Shown here piece by piece: positions 35,386 to 44,290 of a stretch of DNA of 64,000 nucleotides. The notes under the pieces were generated by a model. That model searched no databases. It was not told the origin of the DNA and worked only from the letters and a program-made list of their open reading frames with translations. Source of the DNA: Candidatus Poribacteria bacterium. Lineage in GTDB: Bacteria > Poribacteria > WGA-4E > JAJDTR01. The stretch is taken from the NCBI GenBank assembly GCA_028820655.1, contig JAPPIK010000001.1, positions 1-64,000 on the forward strand. Direction: 5' to 3'. Each line of letters opens with the position of its first letter. Positions within the stretch are counted from its first letter, which is position 1. Made by a program: the position numbers and the translations under genes.

Positions 35386-37053
35386 TCACAGATCCTGCCG
35401 TTCGTTCATCTGAAAGTCGATCCAGATTGGGCTTGACCATGCCAGGTGGTCGTCGGTCTGAATGGCGCGAATGTAGTAGTACCGACTCGTCTGGGATTGA
35501 TTCACCCCGGTGTTTTCGATCTCGGTAACGAATGCGGCTCGATTCGGTTTCGCGCCCGCGTGCGCGTGCTCATACGTATGGATGACGACGCCGTTCCCAA
35601 TCACTTCGATTCTGTCAATCGGTGCGGTCCCTTTCACGGCGACCATCAGCTTCAGCGGGAATAGCGCATCCATCGTGTACTGATTCACCGGAATAATCGA
35701 CCCCATAAAGAAATCGTTAATCGCGAAGTTCAGTTTGATCTTTGCGCCGCTGGTCGCATAGGTTCGCCGAGCCTTTAGGGCATCGAAGATCGCCCCGCGC
35801 GTCAACTCCGGAGCGTAGACACCGGCGATGCACGATTGCCCCGGCATCACGTTGTGCCCGTCGGAAGAGCCGACGAATCCCAAGTGATATCCCCGCGCCA
35901 GCGCGTCCTGAACGTAGAAGCCCGGGACGGTTCTGTCGGGGACCTGCCGCATTGCCCCGTAGTGTTCCGAACTTCCCCAGTTGGAACTCACCTCGACCAG
36001 CGGGGACAACTCCGGATCGTGATAGTGCCAGTTCATCAGGTGGTGGGCATACGCCGGATGGTGCGGGACAACGAGAACGTCCCTCCCCAGGTCCTTCAGA
36101 TAACGATACAACCTTGGCGGTGAGTCGGTGCGGTTGTCGTAGCGGTTGATTTGGGGGGCAGTGTCATCGCGGAAGTATATGTTCCGATGCCCGTAGTCCA
36201 GCGATGTCCATTCGTTGCCGATGAGCGTGACAAACTCGCCCGGTTTGTTCTTTGAGTTGGCTAGCGCAATGGACCGCTCCCACTGCGATTCTGACTGATA
36301 TTCGTGATCGGTCAGGCAAGCGAAATCCAGCCCCGCCTCGTGTTCGGCAATCCGATAGTTTTCTTCCTGAGAGCCGTTTTTCGGCCATCCACAGATAGAT
36401 TGGTTGGTATGTATGTGGATGTCACCGAAATAGACGTTGTGATCGGCGTGCCGGCTCCAGCTATCCGGATCATCCGGATCGATTCCTCCCCAGCCGCTGA
36501 CGGCATCAAGGTCCAGGCCGCGGCGTTCCACTTCGAAGTCAGTGTCCGTCCAAGAGACAATCGTTGGGTTAGTCCCGATTCGCGTCCCCGGTGTCTCTTT
36601 GGAGCAGAAGGAGATCACGCCCAGGTATGCTAGGGGAAACGGATAGATGACGGGCTTTTCTCTCTCCCAATCCACAAGTTCCCCGAAAGGGGTTTTAAGG
36701 TAGATAAGTGTGTCTTCGTCCGATTCGGGAACAGTGATGAAATGCCACTCCCAAGTCTGCTCTTTAAGCTCGAAGGTGCGTTCCGACAAGGGACCTTGAA
36801 TCGTCACCACACAACTTTCAAGCGCCTCCACCTCCGCTCGCCCACCAAAGTTCGCAGCAAGGTAAAAACCGACCTCTGTCTCACCGGGACCTAGCGGCGG
36901 AAGTTTGACGCACGCGGTCTGATGAATTCTCCTAAAAGGCATTTCGGTTTCGGACTGCTCAAAATCCGTATTATGAATGTAGCCTTCAAAACCCCACTGG
37001 AGCAGGTGAGCCATGCGATTCCTGTCCTTTACCGTAACGACGTGCTTTGGCAT
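35386..37053 (-). CDS. PHP-domain metal-dependent hydrolase (DUF3604-like)
   Basis: In this 555-residue protein, residues from about 205 contain PHP motifs: VYFGDIHIHTNQSICGW, ACLTDHEYQ, TLIGNEWTS, VVPHHPAYAHH and FVGSSDGHNVMPG. The first ~200 residues form an accessory region and the end a beta-rich domain. This arrangement fits DUF3604/CehA-like phosphoesterase-type proteins; the substrate is unknown. There is no signal peptide. GGAGG lies six bases before the ATG. It is downstream of the two dioxygenase-like genes on the same strand, about 150 bases away, so it may belong to their transcript. Confidence 0.82.
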   Translation of the reverse strand: MPKHVVTVKDRNRMAHLLQWGFEGYIHNTDFEQSETEMPFRRIHQTACVKLPPLGPGETEVGFYLAANFGGRAEVEALESCVVTIQGPLSERTFELKEQTWEWHFITVPESDEDTLIYLKTPFGELVDWEREKPVIYPFPLAYLGVISFCSKETPGTRIGTNPTIVSWTDTDFEVERRGLDLDAVSGWGGIDPDDPDSWSRHADHNVYFGDIHIHTNQSICGWPKNGSQEENYRIAEHEAGLDFACLTDHEYQSESQWERSIALANSKNKPGEFVTLIGNEWTSLDYGHRNIYFRDDTAPQINRYDNRTDSPPRLYRYLKDLGRDVLVVPHHPAYAHHLMNWHYHDPELSPLVEVSSNWGSSEHYGAMRQVPDRTVPGFYVQDALARGYHLGFVGSSDGHNVMPGQSCIAGVYAPELTRGAIFDALKARRTYATSGAKIKLNFAINDFFMGSIIPVNQYTMDALFPLKLMVAVKGTAPIDRIEVIGNGVVIHTYEHAHAGAKPNRAAFVTEIENTGVNQSQTSRYYYIRAIQTDDHLAWSSPIWIDFQMNERQDL

Positions 37054-37208
37054 GAGATTCCTCCTTAAAGTCGGTAAACTGGTTGAGGGTCGTCGGAGTA
37101 GATGTGTCGGAAACGGCCATTTTGATTCATCGTGTGCGAGGACACATCCTAGCCATACGTAACCTAAATGAACAAGGTATCAAACAGTGGACGTTCGTGC
37201 TGATTTTA

Positions 37209-38084
37209 TTATATGCTTTGATCGGTTCTAGGTCGGACTACGGTTTCGCCATCGTCTTCGATTAGGGGGTGATCATAGACGTACGGCGGTTCCAACACCG
37301 CTTGTTGGGCTTCAGTCAACTCAGACACCCATTCCGGTTGGCTTGTTTGATAGGTCGAGGGAACCCAACTAAAATACTTTGGAACGTAGCGGAAAAAAAG
37401 TACCCGTCTTTCTCCTTTTCCCTTCCAGGGGATAGTGCCGTGGGTCGTCGCCTCATTGAATATAATCATATCCCCTGCCTTGGCGGTCGGGTTGTATACG
37501 ACCTCCCTATCATATTCGTAGTAACGAATGTGTTTGGGAAGAGGGAAATTTGCTTTATGACTGCCGGGGATAACCACCAAACCGCCATCACCGGGGTTGA
37601 CATCGGCCAGTTGGAACTGAAAGACAGTGAGCGCACAGCGTATCCTACCGTTCTGATATTTGTGATAACGCGAACCATCAAGTTCGGCATTTCCGTAACC
37701 GTGGAGATGCAGCCCCGAGCAACCGATCACGGCACTCGCAGCGTCCACGCCGTGATCCAAGCGCCACCCTCTTCCGAATATGGTGTTGCAGTAGGGGATT
37801 AGCTTGGGATGCGCCAAGAGGTCACGAAAGGGTTGGCACCACGGCTTAGGCCAGGTTAGCAGGCCGGAATATAGCCTGAAGATATCCCACTTCCCTTTCA
37901 GCCCTTCGGCGGTCTGATGGGGCGGTCCGAATTCGCCCCGTCTGTCTTCATTCGCATCCAAGGCATCATTGATGGCTTTCACCTCTTCTTTGCTGAGAAA
38001 GCCCGCCACGACGAGAAACCCCTGCAGGTCAAACAGATATTTCTCGCGGTCGGTCATCGTGGCATAATCGGCTACTTCGGGCAT
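37209..38084 (-). CDS. phytanoyl-CoA dioxygenase (PhyH)-family protein, copy B
   Basis: The 291-residue protein has the PhyH plan: EKYLFDLQGFLVVAGFLSKEEV at the start, a central double-stranded beta helix and GDMIIFNEATTHGTIPWKGKGERRVLFFRY. The late His (TTHGT) and the Arg that would bind 2-oxoglutarate are clear. The first iron site, usually H-x-D, reads GLHLHGYGNAELDG (H-x-H). It should be a non-heme iron oxygenase hydroxylating a small molecule, or possibly an altered form. GGAGG precedes the ATG. It follows copy A by 11 bases. Confidence 0.9.
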   Translation of the reverse strand: MPEVADYATMTDREKYLFDLQGFLVVAGFLSKEEVKAINDALDANEDRRGEFGPPHQTAEGLKGKWDIFRLYSGLLTWPKPWCQPFRDLLAHPKLIPYCNTIFGRGWRLDHGVDAASAVIGCSGLHLHGYGNAELDGSRYHKYQNGRIRCALTVFQFQLADVNPGDGGLVVIPGSHKANFPLPKHIRYYEYDREVVYNPTAKAGDMIIFNEATTHGTIPWKGKGERRVLFFRYVPKYFSWVPSTYQTSQPEWVSELTEAQQAVLEPPYVYDHPLIEDDGETVVRPRTDQSI

Positions 38085-38095
38085 CGCAATGCCTC

Positions 38096-38968
38096 CTACA
38101 GCCGCTGATCGAGCCTCGGACGCTCAACAGTCTCGGCGTCATCGTTAATCAGCGGATGACCGTAAACGTACGGCGGTTCCATCACCGCCTGCTGCGCTTC
38201 GGTCAACTCCGATATCCAATCGGGTTGGGTAGTCTCATAAGCTGCGGGAATCCAATTGAAGTATTTGGGGACGTACCGGTAGTATAGCGCCCGTCTCTCC
38301 TGTTTGCCCTTCCACGGCAAAGTGCCGTGCGTCGTTGCCTCGTTAAAGATGACCATATCGCCCGCTTTAACCGGGGGATTGTGGAAGATTTCGTGGTCGG
38401 CTTCATACATTCTAACGTAGTCGGGGAGCGGGTAATTGGCTTTGTGACTACCGGGAACAACGACTAGCCCGCCGTCGCCGGGGTTCACGTCGGTCAGCGG
38501 AAACTGAAATACGGTCAAAGCACAACGCATGCGCCCATTTTGGAATTTGTAATACCGTGACCCGTCGAGCACGGCATCACCCCATCCGTGAAGATGCAGT
38601 CCCTCACAGCCAATAACAGAACTGTTGGCAGAGACGCCATGATCGAGGCGCCATCCTCGCCCGAACATGGTGTTACAGTAGGGAATCAATTTCGGGTGAG
38701 CAATGAGATCCCGAAACGGCTCGCACCACGGCTTTTCCCAATTCAAGATATCGCCATAGGTTCGGCTCGAGAATTCACCTTTCAAACCCTCGGCTGTCTG
38801 GTGCGGAGGTCCGAAATTGCTGCGTTTGTCCTCATTGGCGTCGAGGGCATCATTCGCGGCTTTCACCTCGGCATCCGTCAGGAAGCCCTTAACCACGAGA
38901 AACCCCTGCAAGTCGTACAAGTATTTCTCACGGTCGGACATGGTTACGAAATCTACTTGTTCGTTCAT
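38096..38968 (-). CDS. phytanoyl-CoA dioxygenase (PhyH)-family protein, copy A
   Basis: The 290-residue protein is a close paralog of copy B along its full length (shared SDREKYLYDLQGFLVV, GPPHQTAEGLKG, HPKLIPYCNTMFGRGWRLDHG). It shares the same H-L-H in GLHLHGWGDAVLDG and the late TTHGTLPWKGKQERRALYYRY. They are clearly a tandem duplication within a probable operon with the SDR upstream (96-base gap). GAGG precedes the ATG by nine bases. Co-retention suggests two related substrates or a heteromer, but the sequence alone cannot say which. Confidence 0.9.
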   Translation of the reverse strand: MNEQVDFVTMSDREKYLYDLQGFLVVKGFLTDAEVKAANDALDANEDKRSNFGPPHQTAEGLKGEFSSRTYGDILNWEKPWCEPFRDLIAHPKLIPYCNTMFGRGWRLDHGVSANSSVIGCEGLHLHGWGDAVLDGSRYYKFQNGRMRCALTVFQFPLTDVNPGDGGLVVVPGSHKANYPLPDYVRMYEADHEIFHNPPVKAGDMVIFNEATTHGTLPWKGKQERRALYYRYVPKYFNWIPAAYETTQPDWISELTEAQQAVMEPPYVYGHPLINDDAETVERPRLDQRL

Positions 38969-39063
38969 TGATGATAACCTCTCTTAGGCAGGTGTTTACG
39001 GTACGTGCGCTCCTCGGACTGTGAAGCGCCGTTCATGGGATATCAGGAGATTGCCGCCTGTTA

Positions 39064-39822
39064 CTAACCGCGGCCGATGTACGGCATCCCGTTCGCCATG
39101 ACCGTGATGAAAGGGACATTTGTGTCTAGCGGTAGATTCGCCATGTACACTACGGCGCGAGCGACGTTGTCCGCATCCATTCTCGGTTCGACCACAACGG
39201 CACCGTGAGGTTGGAGGCTACCGCTGTCCGAGCGCGCAGTCATATCCGTGGCGGCATTTCCAATGTCGATTTGGCCGCACAGAATATCGAAGTTTCGTCC
39301 ATCTAGCGACGTTGAACGAGTGAGGCCGGTTAGCGCATGCTTCGTGGAGGTATACGGGGCCGAGTTTGGTCTCGGTACATGGGCAGATATGGAGCCGTTG
39401 TTGATTATGCGCCCGCCTCTCGGATCTTGATTCTTCATGATTTTAATTGCTTCTTGAGTACATAGGAAGGATGCGGTGAGGTTGGTGTCCACGACGGTCT
39501 GCCATTGTTCAAGCGTGAGCTCTTCCATGGGAACGCCCGGCGCGCCAACACCGGCATTGTTGAAGAGCAGATCCAGTCGTCCAAAAGTCTCGACTGTTTT
39601 TGCGAATAAGTTTCGGATGGCGGTAGGATCGGTCACATCGGTCGGCACAGCCAACACGCGCGAGCCGGCATCCCCGGCTTCCGCGACGGTCTCCTGCAGA
39701 CGTTCTGCGCGGCGCCCCGCAATGGCGACACAAAATCCGTCTGCCAAGAGCGCGAGAGCGGTTCGCTTGCCAATCCCGCTTCCTCCACCAGTTATAATTG
39801 CAACTCTTTCGAATGTACTCAT
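39064..39822 (-). CDS. short-chain dehydrogenase/reductase
   Basis: This is a classical 252-residue SDR: the cofactor motif [13 protein letters not shown], an NNAGVG stretch, and catalytic Ser (NNGSIS) and YxxxK in [10 protein letters not shown]. The preference for NAD or NADP is not clear from AGRRAERL, though the Arg pair favours NADP. It reduces or oxidises a hydroxyl/ketone. GGAGG lies eight bases before the ATG. It heads the strand with the two PhyH-family genes after it, which suggests oxidation of a hydroxylated product. Confidence 0.9.
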   Translation of the reverse strand: MSTFERVAIITGGGSGIGKRTALALLADGFCVAIAGRRAERLQETVAEAGDAGSRVLAVPTDVTDPTAIRNLFAKTVETFGRLDLLFNNAGVGAPGVPMEELTLEQWQTVVDTNLTASFLCTQEAIKIMKNQDPRGGRIINNGSISAHVPRPNSAPYTSTKHALTGLTRSTSLDGRNFDILCGQIDIGNAATDMTARSDSGSLQPHGAVVVEPRMDADNVARAVVYMANLPLDTNVPFITVMANGMPYIGRG

Positions 39823-39996
39823 TCGTTACTCCTCCTTGAGAAAACCTCGTATTTTTGTCGCTGAAAAAAAATTTGATCTCGGGGCAGTTCACCCACAAAA
39901 TCACGTCGTGCTATGGTTTAGCATAGAAAGCAAAGGATTTCGAGCGTACAATGCCTACTTTTTAATTTCATTTCCCAAGGCAAAACGGGAATATAA

Positions 39997-40204
39997 GAAC
40001 CTGTTTGAATAATCAGTAGCAAAGCTATTGTTTCACTTAATAGGGATTTTTTCATGTATTTATTGTTGTCTACTACATACCTGTCGCCCCGCTGGGGCTT
40101 GGGTACACGGGGATTTGGCGTTTCTATACACCTTCCGCCCCGCTGGGGCTTTTAAAGGCTGGTGCGCACTGCGCACCTTAAAAATGTACTCTTCAAACAG
40201 GTTC
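39997..40204. mobile_element. MITE-like element, 208 bp, with 3-bp target duplication
   Basis: Perfect 13-base inverted ends (GAACCTGTTTGAA at 39997 and TTCAAACAGGTTC at 40192) are flanked by TAA on each side (39994-39996 and 40205-40207). The interior has two GCCCCGCTGGGGC hairpins and a palindrome GGTGCGCA-c-TGCGCACC at 40161. There is no coding capacity. The ends match the 377-bp element at 15288. It inserted between the SDR and the cobalamin riboswitch. Confidence 0.85.
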
Positions 40205-40384
40205 TAAGCTAATGTCCTACTATGATCATTCTACCACGATTTCATTGGCAACTCCACATAATACTGCGAGACTTAACCGGGGAGTCGAACGTTAGATCGC
40301 AACAGTGGCTTCGGACGAATTTTCCGGTTGACAATCAAATTTCTATGTGTTAGAATCGGCTTACATTTGAATAGTCTCGGATTC

Positions 40385-40556
40385 AGGGGCTGGCAACTAC
40401 GATGAGTTGCCAGAGAATAGGGAAGCGCGGTGAAAATCCGCCACGGCCCCGCCACTGTAAACGACGGAAAATTGTCTCGAAGACGCCACTGTCCAAAGCC
40501 ATGCGGACGGGAAGGTAGAGACGAGTTGTCGCGAGTCAGGAGACCTGCCTGAATTC
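40385..40556 (+). promoter_or_regulatory. cobalamin (AdoCbl-type) riboswitch aptamer
   Basis: The conserved blocks appear in order: a P2 stem (TGGCAACT...AGTTGCCA), AGGGAAGCGCGGTGAAAATC, GGCCCCGCCACTGTAA, GCCACTG, GGACGGGAAGG and the 3' core GAGTCAGGAGACCTGCC. These match the B12-box architecture closely, so the call is strong. By known mechanism, corrinoid binding lowers expression downstream. It lies on the leader of the propeller gene at 40758. Confidence 0.96.
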
Positions 40557-40681
40557 GGTTTCACACATCGGCTTTCGCGGGAAAGTTGTGAGACAGAGAT
40601 CGGTTTCGTCTTATCTGGACAGTGCGGCTGAAAATCTGAGCACGCCGCGTAATGTGCGCATTGGATGAATAGTGAACTGTA

Positions 40682-40714
40682 CCCCAGTTTCCCTCGCGGA
40701 GGCTGGGGTTTTTT
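40682..40714 (+). terminator. intrinsic terminator in the riboswitch leader
   Basis: CCCCAG pairs with CTGGGG, and inside it CCTC pairs with GAGG around a GCG loop. TTTTTTG follows directly. It is 44 bases before the propeller start, in the position of a riboswitch expression-platform terminator, so control by attenuation is likely. The anti-terminator partner is not worked out. Confidence 0.85.
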
Positions 40715-40757
40715 GTTGCTATAGCACATTGTCCCAGATGGACGAAAGGATTCACCG

Positions 40758-41969
40758 ATGTTAACACGTTGTATTAACACGATTCGCCGCTCCGAAAGGG
40801 GGCGTTTTGATTGGTTTGGAATATTCGCACTGCTTGTTTCGGCACTGGTTCTGATTCCAACCGTCGCAGTGGCGCAGGATCAGGTTAGCAAATTGGCGAT
40901 TGTCGCCAATGGTTTAACCAAACCTGAAGCCGATATCTTCCCATCGCTGTCAATCGTCAACCTCGACGAACCCGACGCTGGCCGAGCCGTCGCAGATGAG
41001 GAAATACCTCTCGGTGACATAATTCCCAGCGATCTGGTTGCGCAAGAAAACCTGTTATATGTGGTCACCCAGATACGCGACCCATTTTTTGACCCTCGCG
41101 GGGGATATGTCGAAGTAATTGACTTACTGACTCATTCTACCATAGAGAAGATCGCGATCGAGTCAGACACAACACCTAAACAGATTGCGATAGTTGAGTC
41201 ATCAAAAGCCTATGTTACTGGCCTATATAGTGATAAGGTTGACGTAGTGGATTTGAACCGTCATCAAGTCATCAAACGCATTTCTGTCGGCCAAATGCCT
41301 GACGGAATAACGGTGCTCAATGGCAAGGCTTACGTGGCAAACTCCGCATATTCGAAGGAGAAGGGCACTTGGAATATCAGTTATGACGACAATAGCAGTG
41401 TCACGGTGATCGACACCGCGACGGACACCGTACTGAAAACCATACCCATGCCGATTAATACCTCTAGCATCGCAAACGATGGAGAATCCAGCGTGATCGC
41501 GGTTTCAGGAGGAGTCGGCGACTGGATCGTTCCCGGGGGAATTCCGGGCACGATTGCAATCATCGACACGGTCACCGATGAAATCGTGGATACTGTTGAT
41601 TTGGAAGACAGAGCGGGAAACCCCGCCGTGGATAGCATGAAGCGTTTGTTCATCAGTTCCGGCGGATTGCTCGTTTACGACTTGGTAAATGGCCAATGGC
41701 TGCATGGAGTAGATAATCCGTTTTCCGATTTGGGTGGTGTCGGAGCGATTGACCAAGACGACAATCTTTATATCACCAAAGCCGATTGGACGGGCGGCGG
41801 AATGGATGAGTTGTATGTTGTTTCCCCCAATGCGGTGTTGCTAAATACGTATCGAGTGGGACACGGAGCGTCGGGAGTTGCGCTCGCCCAAGTTGAGACT
41901 CTCCTGACGGCAGTCAGTCCGCAGGGTAAGTTAGCGATAAGTTGGGGCAAACTCAAAACCAATAACTAG
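40758..41969 (+). CDS. secreted YncE-type beta-propeller under B12 control
   Basis: The 403-residue protein has a signal peptide (FGIFALLVSALVLIPTVAVAQ). Seven or so YncE-like blades follow, with GYVEVIDLLTHSTIEKI, KVDVVDLNRHQVIKRISVGQMPDGITVLNGKAYVANS and VTVIDTATDTVLKTI-type repeats. GAAAGG lies seven bases before the ATG. The riboswitch at 40385 and terminator at 40682 place it under corrinoid control. In Bacteroides, BtuG, a beta-propeller surface lipoprotein, binds B12 tightly and is riboswitch-regulated; this protein is a candidate analogue, though it has no lipobox. No enzyme signature is seen. First gene of the proposed corrinoid locus. Confidence 0.88.
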   Translation: MLTRCINTIRRSERGRFDWFGIFALLVSALVLIPTVAVAQDQVSKLAIVANGLTKPEADIFPSLSIVNLDEPDAGRAVADEEIPLGDIIPSDLVAQENLLYVVTQIRDPFFDPRGGYVEVIDLLTHSTIEKIAIESDTTPKQIAIVESSKAYVTGLYSDKVDVVDLNRHQVIKRISVGQMPDGITVLNGKAYVANSAYSKEKGTWNISYDDNSSVTVIDTATDTVLKTIPMPINTSSIANDGESSVIAVSGGVGDWIVPGGIPGTIAIIDTVTDEIVDTVDLEDRAGNPAVDSMKRLFISSGGLLVYDLVNGQWLHGVDNPFSDLGGVGAIDQDDNLYITKADWTGGGMDELYVVSPNAVLLNTYRVGHGASGVALAQVETLLTAVSPQGKLAISWGKLKTNN

Positions 41970-42027
41970 ACCTCTTACAAACGATGCCTGCGCCTCCTGT
42001 TCCCGCAGGGGAAACCGCCTAAAACAC

Positions 42028-44019
42028 ATGCACATGATGCTTCGCGATTTACGACGGACGTTTCAGCACATAGTGTTGGTTCTTTTCGTCATCGCATTTG
42101 CCAGTTGTACAAGTGGAGGGGTGCAGGCACCGCTTTCTTGGCACGTCAAGTTCGTATCACGCGGGGTTGAGGTTCACTTTGATGCGTCTAATCGACGTTC
42201 GATTCGTCAGGTACGCGTCCTCAGCGCGATCGGTGCGGATGAAATTGTCGTTGCCCAACTTCATTTGGACAGTCAGCCTCGCACTATAGAGACTCTCTAC
42301 TTTCGGTGGGAGAACGGAATAGAGTACCGGTTCGAGGTTCAGGGGGAGTCGGGAGATACCCTTTCCAAGACGCTACGAGCACCGCAGTCAGACCAACACG
42401 GTTCACTGGAGATTGCAATCCCTTACGGAACTATCGTGAGGGGGGGCCTTGAAGAATCAGATTCCCCGGCTTCGCTATCGGGTGAGTCATTGGTGCTCGA
42501 GGATAGCGACATGACAATGACTTTGCTCGTGCGAAACGATTTGAGAGCACCTGTTGATTTCGAGGTGAAAGTCGAGATTCCTTTCCCGCTTCGAGTGTCC
42601 GAGTTTCCCGCAGATTTGGATATCAAAAAGAAGGTTGTGAAATTTAGTTCATCACCTAGCGGAAGCGGGGGCGAGAATTCACACCTAACCGCATCGGGAC
42701 GATTCGCCGTGGAGTCGGAGGTCTGGTACAGGCAAGTAGGGTTGTATGTCCCGACGGAGCCGCTTTCAGATTCGACTCGAATTTCAGGACGGGTGTTTTT
42801 CAAATCGGTCGACGGGGTGTCTTGGGAGCGGCAAGTTTCCGTTCCTTTGCGGTCGGCGACGATTAACGAAATAGCTTCGCTAATCTCAATCGAGGACGTG
42901 TTCATGCCGACGGACGAAGTGGGCATTTTTGATCCGCGTCAACGGCCGGATGTAATCTCCAATCCCCAGCCCGTGCTAGGGCGTCTAGGCAAGTGGTTGG
43001 GAGTGAGAGCGGAGCATACAGACTATTTTGAGCCGATTTCGTACCAATCAGTGCTTCTTCGAAACGCTGGCGAACAAACTATCCATTTGCTTGTTTCGGG
43101 AGTGAACCTTGACGCAAGGAACGGGAACCCTGTCCCTTCCCTCGCCCCACCGGCTGAATTCAATGCAGGCACAAACCGGACGTTTGCTTTTGCAAGTTTG
43201 GAGGCACAGACCACCACTAACGTACCGTTACCAATCTACTTCAATCCGTCAATGGCCGAAGATACTGCATCGCGCGGATTCAAGGGGAGAGGCAGATATG
43301 CACGGGAGATAGAGGTAAAGGTTTGGGGAAGCGACAAAACCATAATCCATGCAACGAGACCCTTGTACATTGAGACGCCTAATCAGCAAGCCCTGGTTGT
43401 CACTGTGTGCGCATTTGGCGGCGCAATCGTAGGGTTTATTCTCTTTTTCGGTTATCATCGGGCAATCTTCAAGCGCTTCTCAACGAAGCAACTCATCGTG
43501 ATCGCTCTCTTTGGTGCGACCATTTTTGTTGCCGTTAGCATCCCGTCCACACTCATTGCCAACCTGATTTCCGCGTTGCTTGGACCTGCCTCGTTTCTCG
43601 TAACGGGTCTGATAAACGAGATGTTGTATTACGCCTTGCTGACGGCGTTGTTGATGCTGGTTCCCAAGACAGGGGTTATCACATTGGTATCTCTCGTTCG
43701 GTTGTTGCTTGGCGGCGTAGTATTGGGACTATTCAATCCAACAACGGTGGTCTTCACGGGCGTGAGCGCCCTGCTCTTGGAATTAGGTTTTAGAATCTCC
43801 GGAAACGGCCATCGCTTGTTGCCGCTCGCGTTGGCGTTCGGCGTGTGCGATTCCGCCGCTGTTTTCGTCGACTTTCAGATTAGTATGACGCTGTACCGCC
43901 TCTTTTATGCCGACTGGTATATTATTTCTCGATGCGTAATCGACGGGTTTATCTACACGTTTGTCGGTGTGTTTTTGGGCAGGCGTTTGGGATGGGGGTT
44001 GTGGCGCGTAGCAGAATGA
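42028..44019 (+). CDS. lipoprotein with extracytoplasmic domain and ECF S-component-like membrane domain
   Basis: The 663-residue protein begins with a lipoprotein signal (HIVLVLFVIAFASC) and a large soluble part of about 420 residues rich in beta strand. A first helix then acts as an anchor (QALVVTVCAFGGAIVGFILFF), followed by six helices starting TKQLIVIALFGATIFVAVS and ending GFIYTFVGVFLGRRLGW. Six helices is the count of ECF-transporter S-components, and the pattern of small and polar residues within helices (GPASFLVTGLINEMLYYALL) fits that fold. This is inference from composition, not a profile hit. It follows the riboswitch-controlled propeller by 58 bases, so a cobalamin or precursor substrate is plausible. 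No A or T subunit is in the window. Confidence 0.78.
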   Translation: MHMMLRDLRRTFQHIVLVLFVIAFASCTSGGVQAPLSWHVKFVSRGVEVHFDASNRRSIRQVRVLSAIGADEIVVAQLHLDSQPRTIETLYFRWENGIEYRFEVQGESGDTLSKTLRAPQSDQHGSLEIAIPYGTIVRGGLEESDSPASLSGESLVLEDSDMTMTLLVRNDLRAPVDFEVKVEIPFPLRVSEFPADLDIKKKVVKFSSSPSGSGGENSHLTASGRFAVESEVWYRQVGLYVPTEPLSDSTRISGRVFFKSVDGVSWERQVSVPLRSATINEIASLISIEDVFMPTDEVGIFDPRQRPDVISNPQPVLGRLGKWLGVRAEHTDYFEPISYQSVLLRNAGEQTIHLLVSGVNLDARNGNPVPSLAPPAEFNAGTNRTFAFASLEAQTTTNVPLPIYFNPSMAEDTASRGFKGRGRYAREIEVKVWGSDKTIIHATRPLYIETPNQQALVVTVCAFGGAIVGFILFFGYHRAIFKRFSTKQLIVIALFGATIFVAVSIPSTLIANLISALLGPASFLVTGLINEMLYYALLTALLMLVPKTGVITLVSLVRLLLGGVVLGLFNPTTVVFTGVSALLLELGFRISGNGHRLLPLALAFGVCDSAAVFVDFQISMTLYRLFYADWYIISRCVIDGFIYTFVGVFLGRRLGWGLWRVAE

Positions 44020-44239
44020 TGTGCGCTCGAGGATAGACTTTCACCCTTACTCGCGTTCCGCGACACACGCAATTCCAGCTAGGGTTTGCAAACGAAGAAA
44101 TTTATGTTCGTATATTGTCAATAGAAAGAGGGAAACGATACAGTTTGCAATTGTAGGTACAGGAGTTCGGTTTCCCGATCTGTTGCGAATTTGGTCCCGA
44201 TTCGGAAAGCCCTTTAATACCGCCGGCGTTCTACCGACT

Positions 44240-44256
44240 GGTGGGCAATGCCCACC
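44240..44256. repeat. palindrome GGTGGGCA-a-TGCCCACC
   Basis: Perfect 8-base arms, followed by ctacaaaagc. The same shape with different bases lies inside the MITE at 40161 (GGTGCGCA-c-TGCGCACC). It sits in the 270-base gap before the second propeller gene and may mark a small insertion or work as an mRNA hairpin. Confidence 0.6.
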
Positions 44257-44290
44257 CTACAAAAGCTACTAAGACAAGTGGAGGAATTTA

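Noticed and set aside
44021-44272. Small open frame between the S-component-like gene and the second propeller
   Set aside because: It has no Shine-Dalgarno and its end translates the palindrome repeat, so it is more likely non-coding.
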